DNA of 64,000 nucleotides from Burkholderiales bacterium (GTDB lineage: Bacteria; Pseudomonadota; Gammaproteobacteria; Burkholderiales; SG8-39), in contig JACZJT010000052.1 in the NCBI GenBank assembly GCA_014860445.1, forward strand, positions 186,001-250,000, given 5' to 3'. The translations under genes and the position numbers were made by a program. Position 1 is the first letter of the stretch. Every line of letters begins with the position of its first letter. The notes under the pieces were generated by a model. It saw only the letters and a list, made by a program, of their open reading frames with translations, had not been told where the DNA came from and ran no database searches. Shown here in pieces: positions 36,564-45,840 of the stretch.

Positions 36564-36884
36564 ATGCACCTATCCAAATCAGCTCGGCCCGAGTATCCGC
36601 AAACGCGCATAGTTTGGCGATTTTTCGCGGACAGTTCCCATCAGTGGAAATGGCAGCAACTCGCTTTTGACGGGACGATCGTCGCCAATTCCAAATCATC
36701 TTATCTGCAGTATGAAGCCTGCGTAAGCAATGCGTCGAAGCATGGTTACCTGGCGGCCCCGGCCAAGGCCAGGGGCGGATCACCGAACACGGGCCAGTTG
36801 CCGGTCAGCCCGTTCAGGGCTGTCTTTGAGCACAGAGAAAACACCCCGGCAGAAGAAAGCATCCATACCGGCTCATTACGCTGA
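36564..36884 (+). CDS. Small hypothetical protein (betaproteobacterial orphan family)
   Basis: The ATG at 36564 gives 106 residues; the frame is open upstream to 36498, but the second start follows AAAAGGACGG. The core WKWQQLAFDGTIVANSKSSY and LQYEACVSNASKHGY looks like a small beta-hairpin plus helix protein common in Burkholderiales, in which Trp-Lys-Trp and Tyr-Glu-Ala-Cys are conserved. The C-terminal third is Pro/Gly-rich and probably disordered. Function is unknown. Confidence 0.55.
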   Translation: MHLSKSARPEYPQTRIVWRFFADSSHQWKWQQLAFDGTIVANSKSSYLQYEACVSNASKHGYLAAPAKARGGSPNTGQLPVSPFRAVFEHRENTPAEESIHTGSLR

Positions 36885-36927
36885 TTGCCAGGCTGCGCCA
36901 GAACAGGGGTGACCTAGCAGGTCGTGC

Positions 36928-37608
36928 CTATTCTTCCTTCACCTTGATTGCCTCGACCCTCACGCGCGCGACACCCTTGCCGTGAAATCCGAGCTTCTTC
37001 GCTGCGCCCAGGCTGAGGTCGATGATCCGCTCGCCCGACTTGGCGTTGTGTATGCTTGGAAAAGGCCCCCGGTCGTTCACCCGCACGATGACCGTTTTCT
37101 GGTTATTCAGGTTTGTCACCTTCACGAACATGGGAAGTGGGAGGTATTTGTGTGCCGCCGACAGGCCATCAGGATTGAAGGCTTCTCCGTTCGCGGTCAT
37201 CTTCCCGCTCTCGTATCCATACCATGAAGCGATACCCTCCTCCTTGTAGTCCCTTGCCTTTTCCAATGACATCGGCACGTACCGCCGCCCTCCGACCACA
37301 TAGGGGGCCGTCTTTACCCTGCCGCGCCGTATCGCCTCTTTGACCGGCAGACCATCGATGCTCTCGACTTCGTCGTGCGTCAATGCCCATTCGATCGGCG
37401 CCTTGACCACTTCATAGGTATATTCGCCGATCTTGTATACAACTACAGTAGTACCTTTAACAACGACATACGTTTTCTTTACGACCCAAACGCCTCCTTG
37501 CACAACACTTTTCACCGCACGATAAGGCGCGGTGATAACCGAGCAGCCGTTTGAAGCAGCAATGAACGTCCCGCAAAGACAAATCACCACGATTCGCCGC
37601 ATATGCAC
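36928..37608 (-). CDS. rlpA: RlpA-like lipoprotein with double-psi beta-barrel
   Basis: The 226-residue protein begins with a lipoprotein signal; the lipobox ASNGC has its Cys at about residue 22. The start is a GTG at 37608 with AAGGA at good spacing, or an ATG two codons on. A valine-rich stretch (residues 33-65) follows. The double-psi beta-barrel, about residues 120-222, has EGIASWYGYESGKMTANGEAF, VRVNDRGPF and IDLSLGAAKKLGF, as in RlpA. These proteins cleave denuded septal peptidoglycan or bind it. The SPOR domain of classical RlpA is absent, so this is a short form. Confidence 0.83.
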   Translation of the reverse strand: MHMRRIVVICLCGTFIAASNGCSVITAPYRAVKSVVQGGVWVVKKTYVVVKGTTVVVYKIGEYTYEVVKAPIEWALTHDEVESIDGLPVKEAIRRGRVKTAPYVVGGRRYVPMSLEKARDYKEEGIASWYGYESGKMTANGEAFNPDGLSAAHKYLPLPMFVKVTNLNNQKTVIVRVNDRGPFPSIHNAKSGERIIDLSLGAAKKLGFHGKGVARVRVEAIKVKEE

Positions 37609-38017
37609 TCAGTGAGTCCTTGGGTAAGCTGATCGATCGTCACTGCTCCGATGGCAGCACGGCGCCATTATCTGCCTGTCGCCCGCACTTTACAGCTTCA
37701 GCCGCGTCCGTTTTGCAGTCAATTCAACCGTCCGATGGTAGCTGGGAGTACGCCCTGAGACACGCTACCTGATGCAATTTCGGTCAACCGCGGCTTTCCG
37801 AAATCGCCAAGCGTCACTTTCGACCCTAAGCAGACGCTTGCGCATTCTGGGGCGGCTATGTCGACATATCGGAATGTGTGGTGGCAAAGTATTTTTTTAA
37901 GCGACTTCCGCGCATCTATAGACGCTCATTGCGCAAGCTACAAGGTGCAAAAGTGTTAGCGGAATGGGATTAGCTGGCATCTAGTCAACCCGACAAATCG
38001 ACCGATGCAGGTTCGCC
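37609..38017. other. Intergenic region, no gene seen
   Basis: The 409 bp between the divergent RlpA-like gene and the small zinc-ribbon gene have no frame with plausible start and composition. An A/T-rich stretch near 37885-37895 may be part of a promoter. Confidence 0.45.
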
Positions 38018-38362
38018 ATGTTCTACCAGCCACCTGAATACGCCAAAGATATTGATTGGTCCGACGAGTTTCAAGAGCGGCGTCGTGAAGCTTGGCGGAA
38101 ATCGCGTTTTGCCTTTGCACTCCTCGCGATTGGGACGGCTGTGATGTGGATTCCCAAGTATGAAATATATGGGGCCGGCGCATTTGCAGCAGCAATTATA
38201 TGGCTCACATTTGTGTGCTACCTGTACTACAAATGCCCATCATGCGATGGGGTCCCGATGATGAGCATGTCCGGCGGCAGTCGCGGGGTAGATCTCAACC
38301 CGGAGTTCTGCTCAAAATGCGGTGTGCGCCTAAGACCCAAGTTTCGAGCAAAACATGACTAG
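38018..38362 (+). CDS. Two-helix membrane protein with C-terminal zinc ribbon
   Basis: The 114-residue protein has a charged N-terminus (QERRREAWRKSR), two hydrophobic helices (about residues 32-49 and 52-70), and a tail with two Cys-x-x-Cys pairs (KCPSCDGVP and FCSKCGVRL), 23 residues apart. This is a membrane-anchored zinc ribbon pattern. I recognise no named family. It stands alone, with a gap upstream and a convergent oxidoreductase gene downstream. The motif pairing makes a real gene likely. Confidence 0.65.
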   Translation: MFYQPPEYAKDIDWSDEFQERRREAWRKSRFAFALLAIGTAVMWIPKYEIYGAGAFAAAIIWLTFVCYLYYKCPSCDGVPMMSMSGGSRGVDLNPEFCSKCGVRLRPKFRAKHD

Positions 38363-38384
38363 CTTAAGCGCCTGCACCTGAACT

Positions 38385-39398
38385 TCAGGAGAGCTTGACT
38401 AGTTGCTTCCCGAGATTACGTCCATTGAGCATGCCGATGAATGCTTCGGGGGCATTTTCGATTCCACTGGCAATGGTCTCGCGGTAGCGCAGCCCGCCGG
38501 ATGCAACCAACGCTTCGAGTTCCGCGCGACCCTGGTCATGGAGATCCCGGTACTGGTTGACCAGAAAACCCTGGAGACGCAAGCTCTTGTCGAACAACAG
38601 TCGTGTGTTTTTCACACCGTAGCGTTCGCCCTGGGCGTTATATTGAGACAGGACGCCGCATACCGGAACGCGGGCGAATTTATTCAGCAGTGGCAGGATG
38701 GTGTCGAGCATCTCGGCGCCGACGTTGTCAAAATAAACATCGACACCGTTGCTTGCCGCGGCTGCGATCTGATTCCCCAGATCGCCGCTCTTGTAGTCGC
38801 AGCAGGCATCGAAGCCGAATTCCTCGGTGACGAGGCGGCATTTCTCCTCGCCCCCGGCAATGCCAATCGCCCTGCAACCCATGGATTTGGCGATCTGACC
38901 AACCGCGCTGCCCACGGAGCCCGCAGCGGCCGAGACGAGGACGGTTTCACCCGCTTTGGGATTACCGATCATTTTAAGTCCCGCCCAAGCACTCAGGCCG
39001 TTCGATCCGCACGCGCCGAGATAGGCAGTCAGGGGGACGCCGTCTTTTGGCAATACTTTGAGTTCCACGTCCGTTCCGTCGCTGACCGCATAGGTTTGCC
39101 ATCCGAGGCTGGCGACGAGCAGTTCGCCGGACTTGAATCCGGCGTTCTTGCTTTCCAGCACTTCTCCCAGCACCCGGCCAACCATTACCTGTCCCGGCGC
39201 CATCGACGCTCCGCGAAACTTCCAGCCGCCGCCCATCAGCATGCGCATATAGGGATCCAGCGACAGGTAGAGCCCCTTTACAAGGAACTGGCCCGGCGCG
39301 AGTTCGGGCAGCTTGGTCTCCACCACGTCGAAGTCGGCGACCGTCGGAAACCCCTGTGGTTCGCGTTTGAAAAGAACCTGTGTTGACGTTACGTTCAT
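38385..39398 (-). CDS. NADP-dependent oxidoreductase, CurA/prostaglandin-reductase-like MDR
   Basis: The ATG at 39398 (MNVTSTQVLFKREPQG) has an AAGAGAA site upstream and gives 337 residues. It is a zinc-independent medium-chain dehydrogenase/reductase. The N-terminal catalytic domain has YLSLDPYMRMLM, the nucleotide fold has VSAAAGSVGSAVGQIAK and VDVYFDNVGAEMLD, and the C-terminus holds LQGFLVNQY. Relatives reduce alpha,beta-unsaturated ketones or aldehydes with NADPH (CurA, leukotriene B4 12-hydroxydehydrogenase). No operon partner is evident. Confidence 0.9.
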   Translation of the reverse strand: MNVTSTQVLFKREPQGFPTVADFDVVETKLPELAPGQFLVKGLYLSLDPYMRMLMGGGWKFRGASMAPGQVMVGRVLGEVLESKNAGFKSGELLVASLGWQTYAVSDGTDVELKVLPKDGVPLTAYLGACGSNGLSAWAGLKMIGNPKAGETVLVSAAAGSVGSAVGQIAKSMGCRAIGIAGGEEKCRLVTEEFGFDACCDYKSGDLGNQIAAAASNGVDVYFDNVGAEMLDTILPLLNKFARVPVCGVLSQYNAQGERYGVKNTRLLFDKSLRLQGFLVNQYRDLHDQGRAELEALVASGGLRYRETIASGIENAPEAFIGMLNGRNLGKQLVKLS

Positions 39399-39757
39399 TT
39401 GGCGTTCTCTTATGATCTGGTGCAAAAATGGAGAGTATAGGATTTTTATAACGCAATTTATCGATCATTCTGGCATCCTCTCGGCCGGCGAGCCGTCAAA
39501 CGCGATCGATCGCACAACTGTTTGGGGATGAGCCGGCTCTTAACGGGAGCGAACAAGCGGGAACATTCGGCCGGTCGAAGCCCTCGAAGTAATCGCGTTA
39601 GTCCCCCGCACAAGCAGCGTAAAATCACTGACAAATGATTTCCGTAACGGCGCTATTGGTACGGCGCTGATGCCTTGGAACCGGAAGCGCGATGGTCAAA
39701 TCTTTGGCGCATTAATGCATCAGCATCTTGTTTATCCAGACGATCACGGAGCGACTC
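39399..39757. other. Divergent intergenic region
   Basis: The 359 bp lie between the oxidoreductase gene (minus) and the MscS gene (plus) and must hold both promoters. AAATCA-N8-TGATTT at 39622-39641 is a short inverted repeat. No coding frame is convincing. Confidence 0.4.
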
Positions 39758-41242
39758 ATGAATTTTCTCGGCGCGACTGCCATCATGCATACAATAAGCG
39801 TTGCTTCCACCCTGTCCGGAAGGGATTTATTGGACGGATTCTCCATCTACATTACGACGGTATTGAGACAGTGGATGGGGCGGCTCTTTGCCGCTGACGT
39901 GAGCACCCCGGTGCTTGGCTCCATCACCTGGGCGGATCTTGGGCTGATGCTCTGCCTTGTGCTGGTGGTGCTGTTCTTGAATTTGGTGGCCTTTGCCTTC
40001 GTCCGGCACAAGCTGAAGCACGTCACCGGCACGCCGGACGAGAAGAAGCTGCAACATCACGTCTTCGGCGCGATCGACAAGCCCTTGTACGTACTGATTT
40101 GGATTTACGGCATCTATTTCGCAGCAACACCGCTGCTGATGAAACTGGATCCAAGTGAAGGCCTGCACATCGTCCGTGAAGTGTTCAGCAAGACGTTCGA
40201 TCTCGGCGTGTTCGCGGTTTTGTTCTGGCTGTTCTTCAGGTTCACGCATGTGCTGGATGCGCAGTTGGCGGTCTGGACCACAAAAACCAGCAGCAAATTG
40301 GACGGCTTGTTCGTCCCGCTGCTGGGTAAAAGTCTGCGCGCATTCGTGCCGGTCATCGGCATCATCTTTGCTCTGCCCATCCTGGGCCTGCCGACGGAGT
40401 ACGCGAGCGTGGTCAGCAAAGGCACCAGCATCCTGCTGATCATGGCGGTGGCGGTCATTCTGTTTCAGGCCGTGATCGTGATGGAAAAGGCCGTACTGGA
40501 AACATACGATATCAATGCCGCAGACAATTTGCAGGCACGCAAGATCTATACGCAAATTCATGTCATCAGCAAACTGCTTTACGCAGTCATCACCATTTTC
40601 ACCGTCGCTTCGATCCTGATGCTCTTCCAGGAAGTGCGGCAGTTCGGCACCAGCATCCTGGCGTCGGCGGGCGTCGTCGGCATCGTCGTCGGCTTCGCCG
40701 CGCAGAAGACCATTTCCAACCTGTTCGCCGGCTTCCAACTCGCCATGACCCAGCCAATCCGGCTGGACGACGTCGTTATCGTCGAGGGCGAATGGGGCCG
40801 CGTTGAAGAAATCACATTGACCTACATCGTCATTCACATCTGGGACGACCGCCGGCTGGTGGTGCCGTTGACCTACTTCATCGAGAAACCATTCCAGAAC
40901 TGGACGCGGGTCTCGGCGCAATTGCTCGGCTCGGTGATCGTATGGGTGGATTACACGACGCCACTGGACGAACTGCGCGCGGCGCTCAAGACAATTATTG
41001 AATCCAATCCGCTTTGGGACAAACGCTTCTGGAATCTGCAAGTGACCGACACCACTGAAAAATCCATGCAAATCCGCGTGCTCGCCACCTCGACGGATTC
41101 TTCCACAGGCTGGGATCTGCGCTGCGACATCCGCGAAAAGCTTATCGCCTACATCCAGAAACATCATCCGCTAAGCCTGCCGACGTTCCGCACGCAAATC
41201 GGCGGCGAACCACCGGAGTTGTTGTCAAAAGGTGACGCATAA
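39758..41242 (+). CDS. MscS-family mechanosensitive ion channel
   Basis: I start at the ATG at 39758, 7 nt after GGAG; an upstream in-frame TTG lacks one. The roughly 494-residue protein has four to five transmembrane segments before the pore, then the MscS pore helix and upper beta domain: ILASAGVVGIVVGFAAQKTISNLFAGFQLAMTQPI (about residues 307-341), which has the Gly/Ala-packed TM3 and the conserved AQ-TISNLFAG. The beta domain DVVIVEGEWGRVEEITLTYIVIHIWDDRRLVVP follows. It opens under membrane tension during osmotic downshock. It is larger than E. coli MscS (286 residues). Confidence 0.9.
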   Translation: MNFLGATAIMHTISVASTLSGRDLLDGFSIYITTVLRQWMGRLFAADVSTPVLGSITWADLGLMLCLVLVVLFLNLVAFAFVRHKLKHVTGTPDEKKLQHHVFGAIDKPLYVLIWIYGIYFAATPLLMKLDPSEGLHIVREVFSKTFDLGVFAVLFWLFFRFTHVLDAQLAVWTTKTSSKLDGLFVPLLGKSLRAFVPVIGIIFALPILGLPTEYASVVSKGTSILLIMAVAVILFQAVIVMEKAVLETYDINAADNLQARKIYTQIHVISKLLYAVITIFTVASILMLFQEVRQFGTSILASAGVVGIVVGFAAQKTISNLFAGFQLAMTQPIRLDDVVIVEGEWGRVEEITLTYIVIHIWDDRRLVVPLTYFIEKPFQNWTRVSAQLLGSVIVWVDYTTPLDELRAALKTIIESNPLWDKRFWNLQVTDTTEKSMQIRVLATSTDSSTGWDLRCDIREKLIAYIQKHHPLSLPTFRTQIGGEPPELLSKGDA

Positions 41243-41547
41243 GCACCATATCTACCCGGAAGCCACTGGATGACCGGAGTTGGCTCGGTTGCTGCCCTCG
41301 ATACCTGCCGAAGCGTTGAACCGCTGCCGAAGGTCAGCCTCCGGCTCTTGTTGCTCAGATTCAGCACCAGCCATATACAACACAGGTCCTAATGCGCTAT
41401 CTTCGACTCTCTCGGCCGCCACGATCGTCTTCGGGTCTCCTTTTTTTGCTTGAGAAAGACACGGGAGGTTAGCCCATGCGGCCCTACATAGAATCTGTGG
41501 CTTCGCAGGACGGCAAGGCCAATCAAACTTAACCAGGAGACGTACAG
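41243..41547. other. Intergenic region
   Basis: About 305 bp between the MscS gene and the quinone oxidoreductase gene. Short frames overlap it on the minus strand without support. An AGGAGA ribosome binding site for the next gene is at its end. Confidence 0.45.
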
Positions 41548-42519
41548 ATGGCAAAAGCAATTCGATACCACAAGCAGGGCGGTCCAGAGGTTTTGCAACT
41601 CGATGACGTGGAGGTGGGTGATCCGGCGCAGGGGCAGGTGCGCATCCGGCATACCGCAATAGGCGTCAATTTCCTCGATACCTACCAGCGCTCAGGGCTG
41701 TACCCGATGAAGCTGCCGCAGACCGGGGGCAACGAAGCCGCGGGCGTTGTCGAGGCGGTCGGACCGGGCGTGACGGAGCTGAAAGCGGGCGACCGGGTGA
41801 CTTATACCGGCCTGGTGGGCGCTTATTGCGAGCAGCGCCTGGTGCCGGCCGATCGCATGGTAAAGCTGCCGCAGGGCATTACCGACGAGCAGGCGGCCTC
41901 GATGCTGCTCAAGGGGCTGACGGTCCATTACCTCATTTTCAGCACCTACCAGGTGAAGAAGGGTGACACGGTGCTATGGCACGCGGCCGCGGGCGGTGTC
42001 GGCCTGATTGCCTGCCAATGGCTGAAAGCGCTCGGCGTCACCACCATCGCGACGGCGGGCTCGCCGGAGAAAATGGCGCTCGCCAAGGCGCACGGCGCCG
42101 ATCACGTAATCAACTACAGCACGGAAAATTTCGTCGAGAAAGTCAAGGCGATCACCGGGGGCAAGGGCGTGCCGGTGGTGTACGACGGTGTGGGCAAGAC
42201 GACCTGGGAAGGATCGCTCGATTGCCTAAGTCCGCGCGGGCTGATGGTGACCTTCGGCAACGCCTCGGGCCCGGTGGCGCCGGTGAACCTGGGAATACTC
42301 TCGGCCAAGGGCTCGCTCTATGTCACGCGCCCGACGCTCGGCACCTACATCGCCGCCCGCGCCGATCTCGTCGAGCGTTCAAACGCGCTGTTCGACGTGG
42401 TGCTGTCCGGCAAGGTGAAGATCGAGACCACGGCCCGCTACAAGCTTGCCGATGCTGCGCAGGCGCACCGCGACCTGGAATCGCGCAAAACGACCGGCTC
42501 GGTGATTCTGCAGCCCTAG
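41548..42519 (+). CDS. qorA: NADPH:quinone reductase, zeta-crystallin/QorA type
   Basis: The 323-residue protein is a zinc-free MDR enzyme. MAKAIRYHKQGGPEVLQ opens the GroES-like catalytic domain; GVNFLDTYQRSGLYP and GNEAAGVVEAVGPGV are the QOR signatures. The Rossmann domain has LWHAAAGGVGLIACQWLK and ends TTGSVILQP. It reduces quinones with NADPH. AGGAGA lies 9 nt upstream. A GC hairpin after the stop is a likely terminator, so this is probably a single-gene unit. Confidence 0.93.
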   Translation: MAKAIRYHKQGGPEVLQLDDVEVGDPAQGQVRIRHTAIGVNFLDTYQRSGLYPMKLPQTGGNEAAGVVEAVGPGVTELKAGDRVTYTGLVGAYCEQRLVPADRMVKLPQGITDEQAASMLLKGLTVHYLIFSTYQVKKGDTVLWHAAAGGVGLIACQWLKALGVTTIATAGSPEKMALAKAHGADHVINYSTENFVEKVKAITGGKGVPVVYDGVGKTTWEGSLDCLSPRGLMVTFGNASGPVAPVNLGILSAKGSLYVTRPTLGTYIAARADLVERSNALFDVVLSGKVKIETTARYKLADAAQAHRDLESRKTTGSVILQP

Positions 42520-42538
42520 CCGAGGGGAGCGCTCGAAG

Positions 42539-42558
42539 ACGCCGCCCGCGGGCGGCGT
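42539..42558 (+). terminator. GC-rich 20-bp palindrome after qorA
   Basis: ACGCCGCCCG and CGGGCGGCGT are exact reverse complements, 20 bp after the qorA stop. The following GCTTAACC has only a short T-run, so termination is likely but not textbook. Confidence 0.55.
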
Positions 42559-42780
42559 GCTTAACCAAACTGGCAGGCAGATCTTGGGTTGCCCGGCAGA
42601 TTGATTTTCCTATCGCTAGACGAAGCCACGCTGTTGTGTGTTTCTGCGCGATCGGAAGAGGCCCAACCCTGGTTCGACAAACATCCATCACTCCAAGGAA
42701 TATCCAATATTCCGGTCGACGGTGGCCATCTGGTGAATTCGCTGTAATAGCGGAAAAGGATGTTCAAGGGAGACGATCAG

Positions 42781-43128
42781 GTGAAATCCGATGCCACGAA
42801 ATTCCATCACCGACTGAGTACCGAGTTGCAGCAGCTGGTCGAAGCCATCGCGCAAGCGGAGGCCTCAGCTGGTACGGTCAGGTTGGATCAATCAAGCGTC
42901 GGTCGGGTTTCCCGGATGGATGCGATGCAGCAGCAGGCGATGGCAAGAGGTTTGCAGGAGCGTCTCGCCACGCGTAAGCGCAAGACGGAAGCCGCGTTGG
43001 CCCGGATAGAGTCGGGCACATACGGGCGGTGTTGCGAATGTCAAACTGAATTGAAAGCGGAACGGATCGACGCTGATCCGGCCGCCGTATTTTGTGCTGC
43101 CTGTGCGGCGGAGCGTGAAACGCTTTAG
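42781..43128 (+). CDS. TraR/DksA-family zinc-finger protein
   Basis: The GTG at 42781 has an AAGGGAG site 8 nt upstream and gives 115 residues; an ATG seven codons earlier has a purine-rich stretch that abuts it and is too close. A long coiled region (about 1-80) has several Gln/Glu/Arg heptads, then the DksA-type zinc finger GRCCECQTEL...FCAACAAE with Cys-x-x-Cys pairs. The first pair reads Cys-Cys-Glu-Cys, with one extra Cys. DksA-like proteins bind the RNA polymerase secondary channel. The family is clear; a role in stringent response or quality control is inferred. Confidence 0.82.
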   Translation: MKSDATKFHHRLSTELQQLVEAIAQAEASAGTVRLDQSSVGRVSRMDAMQQQAMARGLQERLATRKRKTEAALARIESGTYGRCCECQTELKAERIDADPAAVFCAACAAERETL

Positions 43129-43246
43129 ATAGCCTCTAGTCCGTTAGAGCAATTCGTTTGCAGGCAAATAGGCACCTGTGTGAGTGTCCGCTCCAGGAAG
43201 TCATGCGTTCACACTTTCGACCCAAACCGGCCGGTGATGAATCTGC

Positions 43247-44050
43247 CTAATCGAGAAAACGCTTCACAATCGGATTGACAAGATCCGGGCGCGTCAGCGG
43301 CGCCATGTGCCCGCCGTCCGGTATCGTCACAAATGTCCAGTGGGGGCACGCACCTTGAAACAGTTCCGCGATCTCCCGCAACGCCAACCTGGTATTGGCG
43401 CTGTGAATGAGAAGGGTCTTCGTGCGCAACTTTTCAAACACCTCTACGGTGGTGGCGTCACTGTGGACGCAATCCCATTCGTAGTAATTCGGCAACAGCA
43501 ACTTTGCAAAAGCCGCGCGCCGCTCGGCCGGCATTTGCGCCCATGATCCGTCGCCGGAGAAATACTCGGCGAAGCGTTCGGCCAGCGCCATCCAGTTGCC
43601 CTGCTTCCCAAGGGTCTTTACGTCGTCATGCATAGCCATCGCTTCGGCAAACGCTTCAGTGCGGCCGTCGAGCTCGAGCAGGTAGAAGGGATTGGGTTCG
43701 TACAGGGCAAGGTGCGACACGCGATCCCCCATGCTCGCGGCGACCTTCAATGCGACCGCCCCACCAAACGAATGGCCGACGAGCCGGATCGGGCCGGAGA
43801 TGCAATCGCAAACGGTCTCGATCAGAGTGACGTGATCCGCGAGGGTTTGCGTCCCATCCATCTGCCATGGAGTCGTTTCGCCGTAGCCGTAGAGATTAGG
43901 AGCCAGAACGCGGAAGCGGTCCTTGAGTTCATGGACCAGCCGCTTCCACTGTCGGTTTCCGCTGACAGAACTGTGGATCAGGACGACAGTCTCCCCGTCG
44001 CCGTCGTCGGTAAAGTCTATCTTCAGTTCGCCGCGAGATATGAGTGGCAT
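43247..44050 (-). CDS. Alpha/beta hydrolase
   Basis: The ATG at 44050 (MPLISRGELKIDF) follows GGAGAGG and gives 267 residues. Canonical alpha/beta-hydrolase features are present: the oxyanion sequence LIHSSVSGNRQW, nucleophile elbow GHSFGG with Ser near 95, and the catalytic His in DGGHMAPL near residue 252. A cap insert lies between about 125 and 195. Substrate cannot be told. The gene is alone, with 370 bp upstream. Confidence 0.88.
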   Translation of the reverse strand: MPLISRGELKIDFTDDGDGETVVLIHSSVSGNRQWKRLVHELKDRFRVLAPNLYGYGETTPWQMDGTQTLADHVTLIETVCDCISGPIRLVGHSFGGAVALKVAASMGDRVSHLALYEPNPFYLLELDGRTEAFAEAMAMHDDVKTLGKQGNWMALAERFAEYFSGDGSWAQMPAERRAAFAKLLLPNYYEWDCVHSDATTVEVFEKLRTKTLLIHSANTRLALREIAELFQGACPHWTFVTIPDGGHMAPLTRPDLVNPIVKRFLD

Positions 44051-44420
44051 ACGCCTCTCCTTTTTTGCACTTGTGGCTTGTGCCAAGGTCGAATCGCGGC
44101 AACCCACTTGAGCGACCAGCGGCGACTCGAGGCAATTATATTGATGAAGCCTGAAGTATCAAACTCAATCGCGGAAGGCTGCTATTGGCCGGTAGCTGCC
44201 CTCGACACCCGCCGCTTAGTCCCTAAGCATCACAATTTCGGAGTCTGTTCTGGTTCGCGCCGACCGGATAATCGAACGCCCCCCTGACCGGGACATCCGA
44301 CCGGCAGTTGGTTTCCATGTCTAAATGTTCAACAATGGTTTTCAGAACATGTCACGAATACTAATATTGCAACGAATTGTGTTGCCAATTTCGGCAATGA
44401 TGCGGGAACGCTGGCGCTGA
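44051..44420. other. Intergenic region upstream of the alpha/beta hydrolase
   Basis: The 370 bp between the hydrolase start and the thrC stop, both on the minus strand, have no convincing gene. A 16-bp palindrome GGCGCTGATCAGCGCC at 44413-44428 overlaps the thrC stop codon. An AT-rich patch at 44340-44395 might carry the promoter. Confidence 0.4.
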
Positions 44421-45833
44421 TCAGCGCCCGGTATTGCGCAGGATATATGCTTTCACTGCGTCCGCATCCGCATCCATCACTTCGAAGCGCTGCGGCAGCG
44501 ACTCCAATTTCTCGCAGCCCGGCGGATAGTCAGGGTCGCGCCCCAGCGCTTCGCGTATCGTTTCAGCGAATTTCACCGGCAACGCCGTCTCCAGGCAAAT
44601 CAGCGCAATCCCCGGCTGGCGGTGTTCCAGGCCGACCTTAAACCCGTCCGCGGTATGCGTGTCGATCATCACGCCGTAGTCCTGGTACACACGACGGATG
44701 GTCGCAAGCCGGTCTGCATGAGTGCTCGAGCCGGACACGAAACCGTACTCCTGCACATTGGCGAAGTAAGGCGTGCCGGCGAGGTTGAATTCGCCGCCCG
44801 CATCGACCTTGCTCCATAGGGTTTTCACCAGCGCGCCGTCGCGCCCGACCAGGTCATAGACGAAACGCTCGAAATTGGAGGCCTTGGAAATGTCCATCGA
44901 CGGGCTGGAAGTCTGCGCGACCTGGCTCGAAGGACGAACGCGGTAGCGACCGGTGCGAAAGAATTCGTCCAGCACGTTGTTCTCGTTGGTGGCGAGGATA
45001 AGGCGCGCGATCGGCAGGCCCATCATGCGCGCGATGTGTCCGGCGCAGATGTTGCCGAAGTTGCCCGAGGGCACCGCAAACGCGACCTGCTCGTCGTTCG
45101 ACTTCGTCACGGCGAAATAGCCGCGAAAGTAATACACGATCTGCGCCGCGACCCGGGCCCAGTTGATCGAATTGACGGCGCCGATGTTCTGACTCGCCTT
45201 GAACGCGGCGTCGTTGTTCACCGCCTTGACCATGTCCTGGCAATCGTCGAACACGCCGCGCACGGCGATGTTGTAGATGTTCGCGTCCTGCAGAGAAAAC
45301 ATCTGCGCCGTCTGAAATGCGCTCATCTTTCCCTGCGGCGAAAGCATGAACACGTTGACGCCCCGCTTGCCCCGCAGCGCGTACTCGGCCGAGGATCCGG
45401 TATCGCCCGAGGTCGCGCCGAGGATGTTGAGTTGCCCCCCGCTTTTCGCAAGCACGTACTCGAACAGGTTGCCGAGCAGTTGCATCGCCATGTCCTTGAA
45501 CGCAAGCGTCGGCCCGTTCGACAGTTCGAGGATATGCAGTCCCGGCGCAAGCGTCTTGACCGGCGTGATTGCGTCGGTGCGAAATGCGGCGCTGGTATAG
45601 GTCTTCGCGCACAGCGCCTTCAGGTCCGCAACCGGAATGTCATCGCAGAACTTCTGCAGCACTACGCAGGCCAGATCGGCGTAGGAGAGCTTGCGCCAGT
45701 CGGCAAGTTCGGCCGCACTGATCTGCGGATAATGTTCCGGCACGGCGAGCCCGCCGTCCGGGCACAGGCCGCCCAGCAGGATCTGCGTGAAAGTCTGCGG
45801 CGCCATGCCGCCGCGCGTCGAAACGTAGCGCAT
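44421..45833 (-). CDS. thrC: Threonine synthase
   Basis: The ATG at 45833 (MRYVSTRGGMAPQTF) gives 470 residues. The PLP-binding lysine is in NGPTLAFKDMAMQLLG, followed by GATSGDTGSSAEYAL and the phosphate-binding loop; VPSGNFGNICAG is also present. ThrC converts O-phosphohomoserine to threonine. The N-terminal STRGG is typical of the longer proteobacterial and yeast-type enzymes. It is 7 bp after hom. Confidence 0.96.
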   Translation of the reverse strand: MRYVSTRGGMAPQTFTQILLGGLCPDGGLAVPEHYPQISAAELADWRKLSYADLACVVLQKFCDDIPVADLKALCAKTYTSAAFRTDAITPVKTLAPGLHILELSNGPTLAFKDMAMQLLGNLFEYVLAKSGGQLNILGATSGDTGSSAEYALRGKRGVNVFMLSPQGKMSAFQTAQMFSLQDANIYNIAVRGVFDDCQDMVKAVNNDAAFKASQNIGAVNSINWARVAAQIVYYFRGYFAVTKSNDEQVAFAVPSGNFGNICAGHIARMMGLPIARLILATNENNVLDEFFRTGRYRVRPSSQVAQTSSPSMDISKASNFERFVYDLVGRDGALVKTLWSKVDAGGEFNLAGTPYFANVQEYGFVSGSSTHADRLATIRRVYQDYGVMIDTHTADGFKVGLEHRQPGIALICLETALPVKFAETIREALGRDPDYPPGCEKLESLPQRFEVMDADADAVKAYILRNTGR

Positions 45834-45840
45834 GCCGAAA

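Noticed and set aside
44413-44428. A 16-bp palindrome at the thrC stop codon
   Set aside because: It overlaps coding sequence and has no T-run; too short in isolation to call a terminator.
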